Counted from the first letter of the stretch, positions 1 to 7,892 are shown. The stretch: 21,410 nucleotides of DNA from an uncultured Prevotella sp. (GCA_934230115.1 CAKQEI010000043.1:1-21410), one strand, 5' to 3'. A program made the numbers and translations. Notes: generated by a model from the letters alone, not told the origin.

Positions 1-380
1 TGAAGTTTATCTTTCTGGGTAGAATCATATATAAAGTCAGTATCTCGATGAGCAGAGTCTGGAAAGTTTTTGCTAACGTCAAGGGATATTTTGCTTTTCT
101 CACGCAGAAAGGCGCAATGCCGCAAGTTTTAGGCCTATTGCGCGCTTGACTTTACAGTATATGCAGGTTCGTTCAGCCAAGGCCGGACGGTTGTTTATCT
201 CGTATTAAAAGGCAAAGTAATACGGCTTACTCTATCGTTCAGCCTTGGCTGGACGATAGGGTAAGCTTAATATGCCTGTACAAGCTTCCTGACTCTTGAC
301 GTAGGAGACAAGTTGGTGAACACATTCGAAAGTGTATAGCTTCCCTTCTTGTGACCAGGCTGACCACCGATAAAAACGAC
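1..380. other. Gene-free, hairpin-rich intergenic region
   Basis: I see no credible coding frame here. The stretch lies beyond the mdh terminator and contains several neighbouring inverted repeats between 112 and 266, listed separately. The flank 267-380 holds nothing I can name. Whatever gene lies to the left is outside the window, so I cannot say whether the hairpins belong to its 3' end. Confidence 0.6.
112..266. repeat. Run of four consecutive inverted repeats
   Basis: Four hairpins follow one another. The first has arms 112-118 and 137-143 (GCGCAAT/ATTGCGC). The second is a quasi-palindrome at 170-189 (CGTTCAGCC, AA, GGCCGGACG). The third has arms 201-207 and 218-224 (CGTATTA/TAATACG). 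The fourth is a long hairpin at 225-266 whose 20-bp stem, with a few G-T pairs, closes on TT at 245-246. The second and fourth share nearly the same left arm (CGTTCAGCC) with mirrored centres (AAGG versus TTGG), so they look like two copies of one palindromic unit 66 bases apart. The function is unknown; a palindromic dispersed repeat or a structured RNA are both possible. Confidence 0.6.
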
Positions 381-417
381 GAGAGCCGTAATCCGACATT
401 GTCGGATTACGGCTCTC
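381..417 (-). terminator. Rho-independent terminator of mdh
   Basis: A perfect 17-bp inverted repeat (381-397 with 401-417, arm GAGAGCCGTAATCCGAC) has a 3-base loop. It lies 39 bases past the mdh stop. Read on the minus strand, the stem is followed within four bases by a run of five T, as expected for a terminator in that direction. The plus-strand side is less T-rich. Confidence 0.85.
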
Positions 418-455
418 AAATTATTCTGTCCAATCGACTGATAAAGTCGTTAGGA

Positions 456-1448
456 TTAGAGGTTCGGGTTCAACTCGTTCCACTTCTCAACAGCAGGAAC
501 GATGCCAAGCTCTACGATCTCGTCGCGCATCTTGCAGAGGTGCTCGTAAGACTTAGCGAGGCTTGCCATCTCCTCCTCAGTGCCAGCAGGCTCTGTGAAG
601 TGAACGCCAGTCTTGTCGATAGTAGAAGGCATAGCCATCATAACGTTCTTGAAGCCGCACTTGTCGCAGTTTACATAGCAACCTGCTGGCAATGTGAACT
701 TCTCGCCACCCATAGCAGCCTCAATCATCTTAACAGCGTTGTAAGCCGGGCTCTGGAATGAAGAGCGGCCGCGAAGCTTGATGATGTTAGAGCCACCCTG
801 TACTGTGTGGTGCTTGATCTCCTCCCAACGCTCGTCAGAAAGACCCATCTCTGAGAGAGGCTTGCCGTCGATCTTAACCTGAGAAGCAAATACAGCCATC
901 TGCTCGCCGTGGCCACCGTAAGTGTGAGCGCCAGTTACCTTGTCCTGCTGAACGCCGAACTCAAGGGCGAGAGCCTGCTGCAGACGTGTAGAGTCGAGAG
1001 CAGCGAGTGATGTGAGCTGGTTTGGCTTCAAACCTGAGTGGATAAGAGCTGTGAGAGCTGTAACGTCAGCTGGGTTGAAGATAACAACCACATGCTCTAC
1101 GTCCGGGCAGTACTTCTTGATGTTGTCGCCGAACTCAGCAGCGATCTTGCAGTTGCCCTTAAGAAGGTCCTCACGTGTCATGCCGTCCTTACGTGGAGCA
1201 CCACCTGAAGAAATGATGTACTTAGCGCCTGTGAAAGCCTCCTCAGGATTTACAGTGTAAGAGATGTTAGCGCCAGGGAAAGCGCACTGCTGCATCTCAT
1301 CGAACACACCGTGTACACCCGGCTCATAGATGTCATAGAGACAGATGTTAGGAGTAAGACCGAGCATAAGAGCGCTCTGTACCATGTTTGAACCAATCAT
1401 GCCGCCGGCACCGACGATCAAGAGTTTCTCGTTAGATAAAAATGCCAT
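456..1448 (-). CDS. mdh: Malate dehydrogenase
   Basis: This 330-residue cytoplasmic enzyme interconverts malate and oxaloacetate with NAD(H). In anaerobic Bacteroidales it serves the reductive branch from oxaloacetate to fumarate and succinate. The N-terminal Rossmann motif GAGGMIGSNM sits at residues 13-22. The loop RKDGMTREDLL carries the substrate-binding arginines. IFNPADV follows, and the catalytic histidine lies in the motif YGGHG. The protein is slightly longer than the ~311-residue enterobacterial enzyme, which is usual for this phylum. The ATG start is supported by a canonical promoter about 70 bases upstream (1521-1551). It lies downstream of clpA on the same strand with a 168-base gap, and its own promoter suggests independent transcription. 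I am confident of the family; lactate/malate specificity rests on overall similarity. Confidence 0.95.
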   Translation of the reverse strand: MAFLSNEKLLIVGAGGMIGSNMVQSALMLGLTPNICLYDIYEPGVHGVFDEMQQCAFPGANISYTVNPEEAFTGAKYIISSGGAPRKDGMTREDLLKGNCKIAAEFGDNIKKYCPDVEHVVVIFNPADVTALTALIHSGLKPNQLTSLAALDSTRLQQALALEFGVQQDKVTGAHTYGGHGEQMAVFASQVKIDGKPLSEMGLSDERWEEIKHHTVQGGSNIIKLRGRSSFQSPAYNAVKMIEAAMGGEKFTLPAGCYVNCDKCGFKNVMMAMPSTIDKTGVHFTEPAGTEEEMASLAKSYEHLCKMRDEIVELGIVPAVEKWNELNPNL

Positions 1449-1520
1449 AATAAATGAGTTTTATTATATATGTTATATAAATATGATATTCTGTCTTCGC
1501 CTTATATTTGCTTGACAGTG

Positions 1521-1551
1521 CAAAGATACATTTTTTTTTATTTACAACAAA
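1521..1551 (-). promoter_or_regulatory. Bacteroidetes-type promoter of mdh
   Basis: On the minus strand TTTG (1548-1551) is followed after exactly 19 bases by TATCTTTG (1521-1528). This matches the TTTG-N19-21-TAnnTTTG consensus of the phylum's primary sigma factor. The predicted leader is about 65 bases long and A/T-rich. Confidence 0.75.
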
Positions 1552-1616
1552 CTATATGCCGTTTTTAAAGTGTTGTTTATTCTTAAAATTTTCCTTGCCT
1601 TTGTCAGATTGTCATG

Positions 1617-3842
1617 TCAGCTTAGCATAATCTTGCCGTCGGCTGTCTCTGCCTTAGCCTTGCCACCCTTGCGTAGCTTGCCGAATAGTATCTCGCGCAT
1701 GAGCAATGGTTTGAGCAATGAGCCTACTGTGCGGTCGATTTCTCGTGCTCCATACTCTGTGGTGTAGCCTTTGTCGAGCAGAAGGCTGTGGGCTTCGGGT
1801 GTCACCTCAAGTTCCACATTCTTTGCCTTAAGCTTGTCGGCGAGTCGTCGGAGCGACTTGTCGAGGATGAGCGATGCCATGTGGCGGTCCATATCATTGA
1901 ACACAACGGTAGATGTGAGTCGGTTGATGAACTCAGGCTTGAATGTCTTCTTCACCTGGGCGAGCATAGCCTCGCCTCTCGACACGTCTCCTGCAAAGCC
2001 AATTCTTGCTCTTGAGGCATACTGCGCTCCAGCGTTGGAGGTCATGATGATTACAACGTTGCGGAAGTCGGCACGCTGTCCGCGGTTGTCGGTAAGCGAG
2101 GCATAGTCCATTATCTGCAGGAATGTGTTGTAGATGTCGGGATGTGCCTTCTCTATCTCGTCAAACAGCAGTACGCAGTTGGGTGTCTTGCGTATGGCGT
2201 CGGTGAGGAGTCCGCCGTCGTCGTAGCCCACATATCCGGCAGGCGAGCCTATGAGTTTCGACACGGCATGCTTCTCGGCATACTCGCTCATGTCGAAACG
2301 CACGAGCTTCACGCCTAACGACTGTGCCAACTGTCGTGCCACCTCAGTCTTTCCCACACCAGTGGGACCCACGAACAGCAGGCTTGCCAGTGGCTTGTCC
2401 TCTTCGCCGAGTCCTGCCTTTGCCATTTGCACTGCCTCTACCACCTGGTTGATGGCTTGGTCCTGCCCGTAGATTTGGCTGCGCATATTGTCTGCAAGGG
2501 TGAGCAATGCGTCGTTCGACTGTGTGCTCAGGGCCTTTGCGTCGATCTTGCACATCTTTGCGAGAATGTCGGCAAGCAGTCGGCGGTCTACAGTCTGCCG
2601 TTTCTGATTGGTCAAGGGGTGGGTCTCGCGGTAGGCACCAGCCTCGTCGATGAGGTCGATGGCCTTGTCGGGCAGGAATCTATCACTGATATGTTGTGCT
2701 GTTGCCTTGACGGCAAACTCCACTGCTCCCGTGCCATACTTCACTCCGTGAAATTTCTCATATCCCTGTCGCAGTCCTTCCACGATGTCAATAGCGTCGT
2801 TGATGGAAGGCTCTGTTATGTCTATCTGCTGGAATCGTCTTACGAGCGACTTCTGCTTGGCTATATATCGGTTGTACTCCTCGTAGGTGGTGGAGCCTAT
2901 GAAGCGTATGCTGCCACTCTCAAGATATGGCTTGAGCATGTTGGAGGCATCGAGCGATGCGTCGCCGTTGCGGCCTGCGCCCACAAGGTTGTGTATCTCG
3001 TCTATATATAATATGGTGTTGCCCTCTTTGGACAATCCCTCCATCACCTGCTTCATGCGTTTCTCAAAGTCGCCGCGAAATTGTGTTCCGGCTATCATTG
3101 TGCCCATGTCCATCATGTAGACATGTGCTCCACGCAGACGCTCGGGCACGTCTCCACGCTCAATCATTGCCGTAAGTCCATATACAAGAGCTGTCTTGCC
3201 CACACCCGGCTCACCCACATGCAGGGGATTGTTCTTGTCCTTGCGGCACAATACCTGTATGGTGCGCTCCAGTTCTGCCTCGCGTCCTATTAATGGGTTG
3301 TGCTGCTGATAGGTGTCGTTGAGGCAAGTGACGAGTTGTCGCCATGGCATTTTTGAGTTTTCTGTTTCTTCCGTTTCTTCATTGTCGGCAAATGTGCCGT
3401 CGTCGATATCTCCTAAATAATAGGATAGCAGAGCGTTTATAAAATCGCCTTGCTGTTCGCCAATGGCTTTGTGCAGGATGTATGCAGCATCCGAGTCGGG
3501 CAGCATCAGCATGGCTGCCACTACGTGAGGCACGTCGAGAACGTCCACCTCGGCATACTGCGCTTGCTTTATGGCGAGTGCCATCATCTGCGAGAACTGT
3601 TCGGAACCTTCGATAACGTGCTTCACTCCTTCGGGCACACATTCCATTTTATGGAGAGCGTTCTTCACTTCTGCCTCCATTTCCTCGGGGTCGATGTTAA
3701 GGTCGAACAATGCGAGACCGAACTCCGTCTGTCTGCACAGGGCAAAGAGCACGTGTTCGGGTGTGACAAATTCATGGTGCCATGCGTCGCATATCTCTAT
3801 GGCGAGCTTTATGGCATCGGCGGTATATTTACTGTTCTTCAA
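1617..3842 (-). CDS. clpA: ATP-dependent Clp protease ATP-binding subunit ClpA
   Basis: This AAA+ unfoldase forms hexamers, takes substrates from ClpS or directly, and threads them into ClpP. The Clp N-domain comes first (HEFVTPEH near residues 23-30). AAA domain 1 follows with Walker A GEPGVGKT at about 210-217 and Walker B TILYIDEIH. AAA domain 2 has Walker A GPTGVGKT, pore segment GYVGYDDGG and Walker B VLLFDEIEKAH. An IGF tripeptide in SRARIGFAGD is the expected ClpP-docking loop. No ATG exists before the middle of the N-domain, so the start must be non-ATG. I chose TTG at 3842 because it gives 741 residues and places the HEF motif as in E. coli ClpA. A longer frame from TTG at 3926 would overlap clpS by 20 bases. 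No clear terminator follows, so read-through into mdh is possible. Confidence 0.93.
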   Translation of the reverse strand: MKNSKYTADAIKLAIEICDAWHHEFVTPEHVLFALCRQTEFGLALFDLNIDPEEMEAEVKNALHKMECVPEGVKHVIEGSEQFSQMMALAIKQAQYAEVDVLDVPHVVAAMLMLPDSDAAYILHKAIGEQQGDFINALLSYYLGDIDDGTFADNEETEETENSKMPWRQLVTCLNDTYQQHNPLIGREAELERTIQVLCRKDKNNPLHVGEPGVGKTALVYGLTAMIERGDVPERLRGAHVYMMDMGTMIAGTQFRGDFEKRMKQVMEGLSKEGNTILYIDEIHNLVGAGRNGDASLDASNMLKPYLESGSIRFIGSTTYEEYNRYIAKQKSLVRRFQQIDITEPSINDAIDIVEGLRQGYEKFHGVKYGTGAVEFAVKATAQHISDRFLPDKAIDLIDEAGAYRETHPLTNQKRQTVDRRLLADILAKMCKIDAKALSTQSNDALLTLADNMRSQIYGQDQAINQVVEAVQMAKAGLGEEDKPLASLLFVGPTGVGKTEVARQLAQSLGVKLVRFDMSEYAEKHAVSKLIGSPAGYVGYDDGGLLTDAIRKTPNCVLLFDEIEKAHPDIYNTFLQIMDYASLTDNRGQRADFRNVVIIMTSNAGAQYASRARIGFAGDVSRGEAMLAQVKKTFKPEFINRLTSTVVFNDMDRHMASLILDKSLRRLADKLKAKNVELEVTPEAHSLLLDKGYTTEYGAREIDRTVGSLLKPLLMREILFGKLRKGGKAKAETADGKIMLS

Positions 3843-3906
3843 GATTCTTGCTTTTTGTTGAAAAGTTTTGTGATATGTGTTGACTGTGATTGTGTGGCGC
3901 AAGCCA

Positions 3907-4209
3907 TTACTCGGGCTTGCACTCAAGGCGCAGCGGAAAATTTTCCTCGCGTGCCATCATTGTGGCTTTGCGCACTTTGGAAGTGGCAATGTCGTAGCTG
4001 TAGACTCCCACTGTGGCACTGCCTTTTTGATGGACATTGAGCATAAGTGCCTCTGCCTCGTCGGCTGTCTTGAAGAATACCGACTGCAGCACATGCACCA
4101 CAAACTCCATAGTGGTGAAGTCGTCGTTGTAGATTATCACCTTGTAGCGGCGTGGCTCACGCAATGAGGTGTTAGTGCGCGAGCGCACGGATGTTTGTTC
4201 GTTTGCCAT
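3907..4209 (-). CDS. clpS: ATP-dependent Clp protease adaptor ClpS
   Basis: This is a 100-residue cytoplasmic adaptor that binds proteins with destabilising N-terminal residues (Leu, Phe, Trp, Tyr) and delivers them to ClpA. The flexible tail is residues 1-20. The core begins at YKVIIYNDDFTTMEF, and VHQKGSATVGVYSYDIA completes the fold. Asn28, Asp29, Met34 and His60 correspond, with a constant offset of six, to E. coli Asn34, Asp35, Met40 and His66, which line the N-degron pocket. All binding residues are therefore present. It lies 14 bases after aat and directly before clpA, so the three are probably one transcript. Length and motifs are typical of the family. Confidence 0.95.
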   Translation of the reverse strand: MANEQTSVRSRTNTSLREPRRYKVIIYNDDFTTMEFVVHVLQSVFFKTADEAEALMLNVHQKGSATVGVYSYDIATSKVRKATMMAREENFPLRLECKPE

Positions 4210-4223
4210 ACATTATATATATA

Positions 4224-4892
4224 TTATATCTGGATGTCGGGATTGATAATTTTCATGTATTCATCATAGCTTATGAAGCGTCCGCCCATCGATTTGAGGT
4301 GAGGCGTTTCAAGCTGGCAGTCGATAAGCTGTCCGCCGTTCTGCTGCATGAATCGTGCGAGGTGGATGAGTGCTATCTTGCTGCCGTTGGGAATGAGCGA
4401 GAACATGCTCTCGCCAATGAACACAGTACCTATGCCAATGCCGTAGAGTCCACCCACGAGTTGGTCGGTCTCGTTGTCCCACACCTCCACACTGTGGGCA
4501 AGTCCTTGCCGGTGGAGTTCGGTGTAAGCATTTATCATCTCTTCGCCGAGCCAAGCTCCAGGCTCGTCGATGCGCAGCTGCGAGCAGTTGTGTATCACGC
4601 CTTCAAAGTTCTCGTCGATGGAACATTCGTAGCGGTTGGCATTCTTGTTGAAGAATGTGCGCATGGAGTGCGACACGTGTATCTCGTCGGGGAAGATTAC
4701 GAATCGCTGCATGGGGCAATACCATAGTATCTCCTTTTGGTCGCGAAACGAGTACCAAGGAAATATTCCGTTGGAATAGGCGAGCAATAGGCGGTCGACA
4801 CTGAGGTCGCCACCCACGGCAAAGAGTCCGTCGGGGTCGCCAAGGCGTGGATCAGGAAATACCAGTCGGTTGTCGGGAATGCGGTATATCAT
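4224..4892 (-). CDS. aat: Leucyl/phenylalanyl-tRNA--protein transferase
   Basis: This 222-residue enzyme transfers Leu or Phe from aminoacyl-tRNA to the N-terminal Arg or Lys of proteins, creating the signal that ClpS recognises. The family's signatures are in order: GLFAVGGDLS at residues 23-32, then LLAYSNGIFPWYS, ILWYCP, and FPDEIHVSHSMR. The C-terminal acyltransferase fold includes GGLYGIGIG and FIGESMFS. Length is normal. The ATG start gives a conserved first residue series (MIYRIPDN). It is the first gene of the aat-clpS-clpA run, with a 14-base gap to clpS. A candidate promoter lies 55-90 bases upstream. Clustering with its downstream receptor and unfoldase strongly supports the assignment. 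Confidence 0.95.
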   Translation of the reverse strand: MIYRIPDNRLVFPDPRLGDPDGLFAVGGDLSVDRLLLAYSNGIFPWYSFRDQKEILWYCPMQRFVIFPDEIHVSHSMRTFFNKNANRYECSIDENFEGVIHNCSQLRIDEPGAWLGEEMINAYTELHRQGLAHSVEVWDNETDQLVGGLYGIGIGTVFIGESMFSLIPNGSKIALIHLARFMQQNGGQLIDCQLETPHLKSMGGRFISYDEYMKIINPDIQI

Positions 4893-4947
4893 ATATTTAT
4901 GATTGGATTATTGGTTGTGTGAAAGGGTGTGGGGTGGGGCAATGCCA

Positions 4948-4982
4948 CAAAGTTATAAAAATAGAATGGAATTAAGACCAAA
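4948..4982 (-). promoter_or_regulatory. Candidate promoter of aat-clpS-clpA
   Basis: The minus strand has a good -7 element TAACTTTG (4948-4955). The nearest TTTG (4979-4982) is 23 bases away, longer than ideal, so the upstream half is weak. The promoter core is flanked by a 7-bp inverted repeat, AATGCCA (4941-4947) and TGGCATT (4988-4994), which could be chance. The rest of the 346-base gap 4893-5238 holds only the beta-barrel promoter; I see no gene in it. Confidence 0.45.
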
Positions 4983-5149
4983 AGCTATGGCATTTTTGTA
5001 GTTTGTTGTGTGTTTTATGGTCGGGAAATTGTTGCTGTGGATAGTGTCATATCGAAGTGAAAACGTCAATTAAGGTGTATTAAAGTAATGGAATTTCGTT
5101 TTGTGAACAACAAAAAGGAAAAAATAACTAAAGATTGTCTAAAAACTGC

Positions 5150-5180
5150 TTTGCTGATATACTTTTTTACCATATCTTTG
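5150..5180 (+). promoter_or_regulatory. Bacteroidetes-type promoter of the beta-barrel gene
   Basis: TTTG (5150-5153), a 19-base spacer and TATCTTTG (5173-5180) form a perfect match to the phylum consensus. The predicted leader to the ATG at 5239 is about 50 bases. Confidence 0.75.
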
Positions 5181-5238
5181 CAACCGACAACAGTTGATGT
5201 TGTTGATGAAATACTCTTAATGTATAACTTTTTAAAAC

Positions 5239-5820
5239 ATGAATGGTATGAAGAAGATGTTTATCATGGCAGCAGCAATGCTCGCTTCTGTAGGTTCTTA
5301 TGCACAGCATGCAGTAGGTTCTTTTACATTGCAGCCTAAGATTGGTATGAACGTTGCTGATCTTACCGATGCTGATGATTCGGACGTGCGCATTGGCTTG
5401 GCTGCTGGTGCAGAGTTTGAGTATCAGGCTGCCGATATTGTTAGCATTAGCTTTGGTGCTATATATTCTATGCAGGGATGCAAGTCGGGCGATGCTACCT
5501 TAAAGCTTGACTATATCAATGTGCCTATCCTTGCAAACGTATATGTTACTAAGGGTTTGGCCGTTAAGCTTGGTTTGCAGCCAAGTTTCAAGGTAAACTA
5601 CAAGTATTGTGCCGATGGTGTCACTGTTGATGGCGACAAGTATGGTGTTAAGGCTAATAATGTAGACCTCTCAATCCCGGTAGGTCTTTCTTATGAGTAT
5701 AGCAACTTCGTATTTGATGGCCGTTACAATTTCGGTGTAACCAAGGCGTTCGACTCTGATAAGGTAGACAGCAAGAACAGCGTGTTCCAGTTTACTGTAG
5801 GCTATAAGTTCGACCTCTAA
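5239..5820 (+). CDS. Outer-membrane beta-barrel protein (PorT/OmpW-like small barrel)
   Basis: This 193-residue exported protein has a signal peptide, MKKMFIMAAAMLASVGSYAQ, cut after Ala-Gln. The in-frame ATG at 5248 (MKKMF) is as good a start as 5239 and gives a more typical signal peptide. The mature part alternates hydrophobic and polar residues (FTLQPKIGMNVADL, VSISFGAIYSMQG, LDYINVPILANVYV, FVFDGRYNFGV, FQFTVGYKFDL), as expected for about eight transmembrane strands with a short aromatic C-terminal strand. The segment LDYINVPIL is typical of the PorT-like/outer-membrane beta-barrel domain family of Bacteroidetes. A specific function cannot be read from the sequence. It is transcribed alone from its own promoter and ends at a shared terminator. 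Confidence 0.8.
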   Translation: MNGMKKMFIMAAAMLASVGSYAQHAVGSFTLQPKIGMNVADLTDADDSDVRIGLAAGAEFEYQAADIVSISFGAIYSMQGCKSGDATLKLDYINVPILANVYVTKGLAVKLGLQPSFKVNYKYCADGVTVDGDKYGVKANNVDLSIPVGLSYEYSNFVFDGRYNFGVTKAFDSDKVDSKNSVFQFTVGYKFDL

Positions 5821-5827
5821 AAATATA

Positions 5828-5861
5828 TATCCCGCAGATTTAAAGTGAAATCTGCGGGATA
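5828..5861. terminator. Bidirectional terminator between convergent genes
   Basis: A perfect 14-bp stem (5828-5841 with 5848-5861, arm TATCCCGCAGATTT) has a 6-base loop. It sits 7 bases after the barrel gene's stop and 2 bases beyond the VanZ-like gene's stop. T-rich tracts follow on the plus strand (AATTTAGTTTTTAG) and on the minus strand (TATATTTTTAG), so it can serve both genes. Confidence 0.8.
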
Positions 5862-5863
5862 AT

Positions 5864-6298
5864 TTAGTTTTTAGCTTTTCTATTTCTTATTTTCATCCAG
5901 ATAATTCCTCCTATCGCCGCCAATGTCACTCCTATTGAGTTGGCAGCAAAGTCGAGCCATTCGCCCGACCTTCTTCCTCCAGTGCATGTGGCTTGCAGTA
6001 TCTCTATAAGTCCGCTCATCATTACTGGCGCGAGCCATGCAAGCAGGAACAGCTTGCCCTTGTCTATCTCGTAGCGGAATCCTCCCCCTATGTCGCATTT
6101 GCGCTTGTGGCGGCGTAGATATTCCAGCCATAAAGTGCCGAATGTGCCGAGATACATGGCCGTGTGAACCCACTTGTCTATCAGCGTCACGTTGTCGAGT
6201 GGCGTCTGGGGGATGCTTGCGAAACACAGTATCCATATCGTGAGGATATAGAATGAGGTCACGGGGTAGGACTTGAGTAAATGCTTGATGTAGCTCAT
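5864..6298 (-). CDS. VanZ-like family membrane protein
   Basis: This 144-residue inner-membrane protein has about four hydrophobic segments (near residues 13-30, 44-60, 84-102 and 118-135). Conserved VanZ-family features are DKWVH at 41-45, GLIEILQ at 96-102, and RRSGEWLDFAANSIG at 109-123, which carries the typical Arg, Asp and Asn residues. VanZ gives low-level teicoplanin resistance in enterococci, but most members in gut bacteria have no assigned role, and there is no vancomycin cluster here. Nothing suggests an antibiotic function. It converges on the beta-barrel gene and shares its terminator. Confidence 0.8.
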   Translation of the reverse strand: MSYIKHLLKSYPVTSFYILTIWILCFASIPQTPLDNVTLIDKWVHTAMYLGTFGTLWLEYLRRHKRKCDIGGGFRYEIDKGKLFLLAWLAPVMMSGLIEILQATCTGGRRSGEWLDFAANSIGVTLAAIGGIIWMKIRNRKAKN

Positions 6299-6317
6299 AT
6301 TTAGATATAATTTTCGG

Positions 6318-6325
6318 CAAAGTTA
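6318..6325 (-). promoter_or_regulatory. Candidate -7 element of the VanZ-like gene
   Basis: TAACTTTG on the minus strand ends 19 bases before the ATG. No good TTTG is found at the expected distance upstream, so only half of the consensus is present. Confidence 0.4.
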
Positions 6326-6437
6326 CAAAAAATAAATGGTAATATGGTTATTGCTCTCTACAAGCCTTAATGTTTTAATGCTTTTTCTTTTTGTTGTATT
6401 TACTTACGGTTTATTCTTAAATATCAATGAAATTTTA

Positions 6438-6445
6438 TAATTTTG
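6438..6445 (+). promoter_or_regulatory. Candidate -7 element of the sodium symporter gene
   Basis: TAATTTTG matches the TAnnTTTG half of the phylum promoter and lies 72 bases before the ATG. The -33 half is not recognisable at a 19-21 base spacing. The leader between is A-rich. Confidence 0.4.
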
Positions 6446-6517
6446 CATCCTTGTAAGCGTAAATGTGCTAAATCAATAGATAAATAAGTAAATAAACAAT
6501 AGGTAAAAATTGAAAAG

Positions 6518-7876
6518 ATGTCACAGGAAAGAGTAAACTTTGGAAGCAAATTGGGTATGATTCTCGCCACGGCAGGCTCGGCTGTAGGACTGGGCAACGT
6601 GTGGCGTTTCCCTTATATGACCGGACAGAACGGTGGTGCCGCCTTCATTCTGATATATATAGCTTGTGTGCTGGTGCTTGGCATTCCGTGTATGATGAGC
6701 GAGTTTATCATTGGTCGTCATGGAGCTGCCAATACGGGCAGGGCTTATGGCAAGATGGGGACGCATGGAATGTGGAGATTGGTGGGCTGCATGAGTGTGC
6801 TCACGGGATTTCTCATTACGGGCTATTATGCCGTGGTGTCGGGATGGTGTCTGCAATACATCTTCTCTTCGGCATTTGGCGAGTTGAGTGGCAATCCTGA
6901 ATACATCACTCGGTATTTTCAGGATTTCTCGTCGTCGCCTATAAAACCAGTGTTTTGGACTGTAGCCATACTTGCCCTCACCCATTTCGTTATCATCCAT
7001 GGAGTGCGCAGTGGCATTGAGCGAGCCTCGAAACTGATGATGCCAACACTCTTCGTGTTGTTGCTCATGGTGGTAGTGGGTTCCTGCATGTTGCCTGGAG
7101 CGCATAAGGGCATAGAGTTTCTCTTCCGTCCCGACTTCTCGAAGCTCGACTCCAATATGTTTCTTGCCGCTATGGGACAGTCGTTCTATTCGCTTTCCAT
7201 CGGTATGGGTTGCATCTGCACCTTTGCAAGCTATTTCTCCCGCCACGCCAATCTGATGAAGTCGGCGGTGAACATCGTAGTCATCGACACTCTCATAGCT
7301 GTGCTTGCAGGACTTATGATATTCCCGGCAGCATTCTCAGTAGGGGTAAATCCCGACTCGGGTCCGTCGCTTATCTTCATCACGTTGCCCAATGTGTTCC
7401 GCGAGGCTTTCTCGGCAATGCCGTTGGTGGGCACATTGATAGCCACCTTGTTCTATATATTGCTGTCGCTTGCAGCCCTCACGTCGCTCATCTCGCTGCA
7501 TGAGGTGTCAACAGCATTCTTCTATGAGGAGCTGCACATCACGCGCAAGAAGGCAGCACTTATAGTCACAGTGTCCTGCTGCATAATGGGAGCCTTCTGT
7601 TCGCTGTCGATAGGCGGTAGAGAGTGGCTTGTGATAGCCGGACGTTCGCTGTTTGATGTCTTCGACTTTGTAACGGGACAAATATTCCTTCCGGTAGTGG
7701 GTTTCCTCACATGTCTGTTTGTTGGTTGGGTGGTGCCTCGCGATATTGTCAAGGATGAGTTCACTAATTGGGGCACATTGCGCGGGTCGCTCTTCACTGT
7801 GTATCTCTTGCTCGTGAGGTTTATATGCCCTATATGTATTGTGGCGATATTCCTCAATCAGCTGAACCTGATATAA
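6518..7876 (+). CDS. Neurotransmitter:sodium symporter (NSS/SNF) family transporter
   Basis: This 452-residue integral membrane protein probably takes up an amino acid or related amine together with Na+. Its first helix shows the family signature GSAVGLGNVWRFPY followed by NGGAAF. This unwound TM1 region forms the Na+ and substrate sites in LeuT. About 11-12 hydrophobic segments follow, ending in a final helix with a short C-terminus, as in bacterial homologues. The TM6 region contains FYSLSIGMG, the usual FFSLSxGxG position. The substrate cannot be told from sequence; tryptophan, leucine or other amino acids are possible. It is a single-gene transcript that ends at a strong terminator shared with the convergent NUDIX gene. 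Confidence 0.9.
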   Translation: MSQERVNFGSKLGMILATAGSAVGLGNVWRFPYMTGQNGGAAFILIYIACVLVLGIPCMMSEFIIGRHGAANTGRAYGKMGTHGMWRLVGCMSVLTGFLITGYYAVVSGWCLQYIFSSAFGELSGNPEYITRYFQDFSSSPIKPVFWTVAILALTHFVIIHGVRSGIERASKLMMPTLFVLLLMVVVGSCMLPGAHKGIEFLFRPDFSKLDSNMFLAAMGQSFYSLSIGMGCICTFASYFSRHANLMKSAVNIVVIDTLIAVLAGLMIFPAAFSVGVNPDSGPSLIFITLPNVFREAFSAMPLVGTLIATLFYILLSLAALTSLISLHEVSTAFFYEELHITRKKAALIVTVSCCIMGAFCSLSIGGREWLVIAGRSLFDVFDFVTGQIFLPVVGFLTCLFVGWVVPRDIVKDEFTNWGTLRGSLFTVYLLLVRFICPICIVAIFLNQLNLI

Positions 7877-7892
7877 TCCAGTTGAACGCAAT

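Noticed and set aside
4924..4939. A G-rich run (GGGTGTGGGGTGGGG) as a possible G-quadruplex
   Set aside because: It has only three runs of G; a fourth is missing, so a stable intramolecular quadruplex is not supported.
5088..5339. An 83-codon plus-strand open frame before the beta-barrel gene
   Set aside because: It spans the canonical promoter at 5150-5180 and overlaps the barrel gene in another frame; its composition is not protein-like.
5864..6298. The VanZ-like gene as an antibiotic-resistance determinant
   Set aside because: No other van genes are present, and VanZ-family proteins are widespread in gut Bacteroidales without a resistance role.
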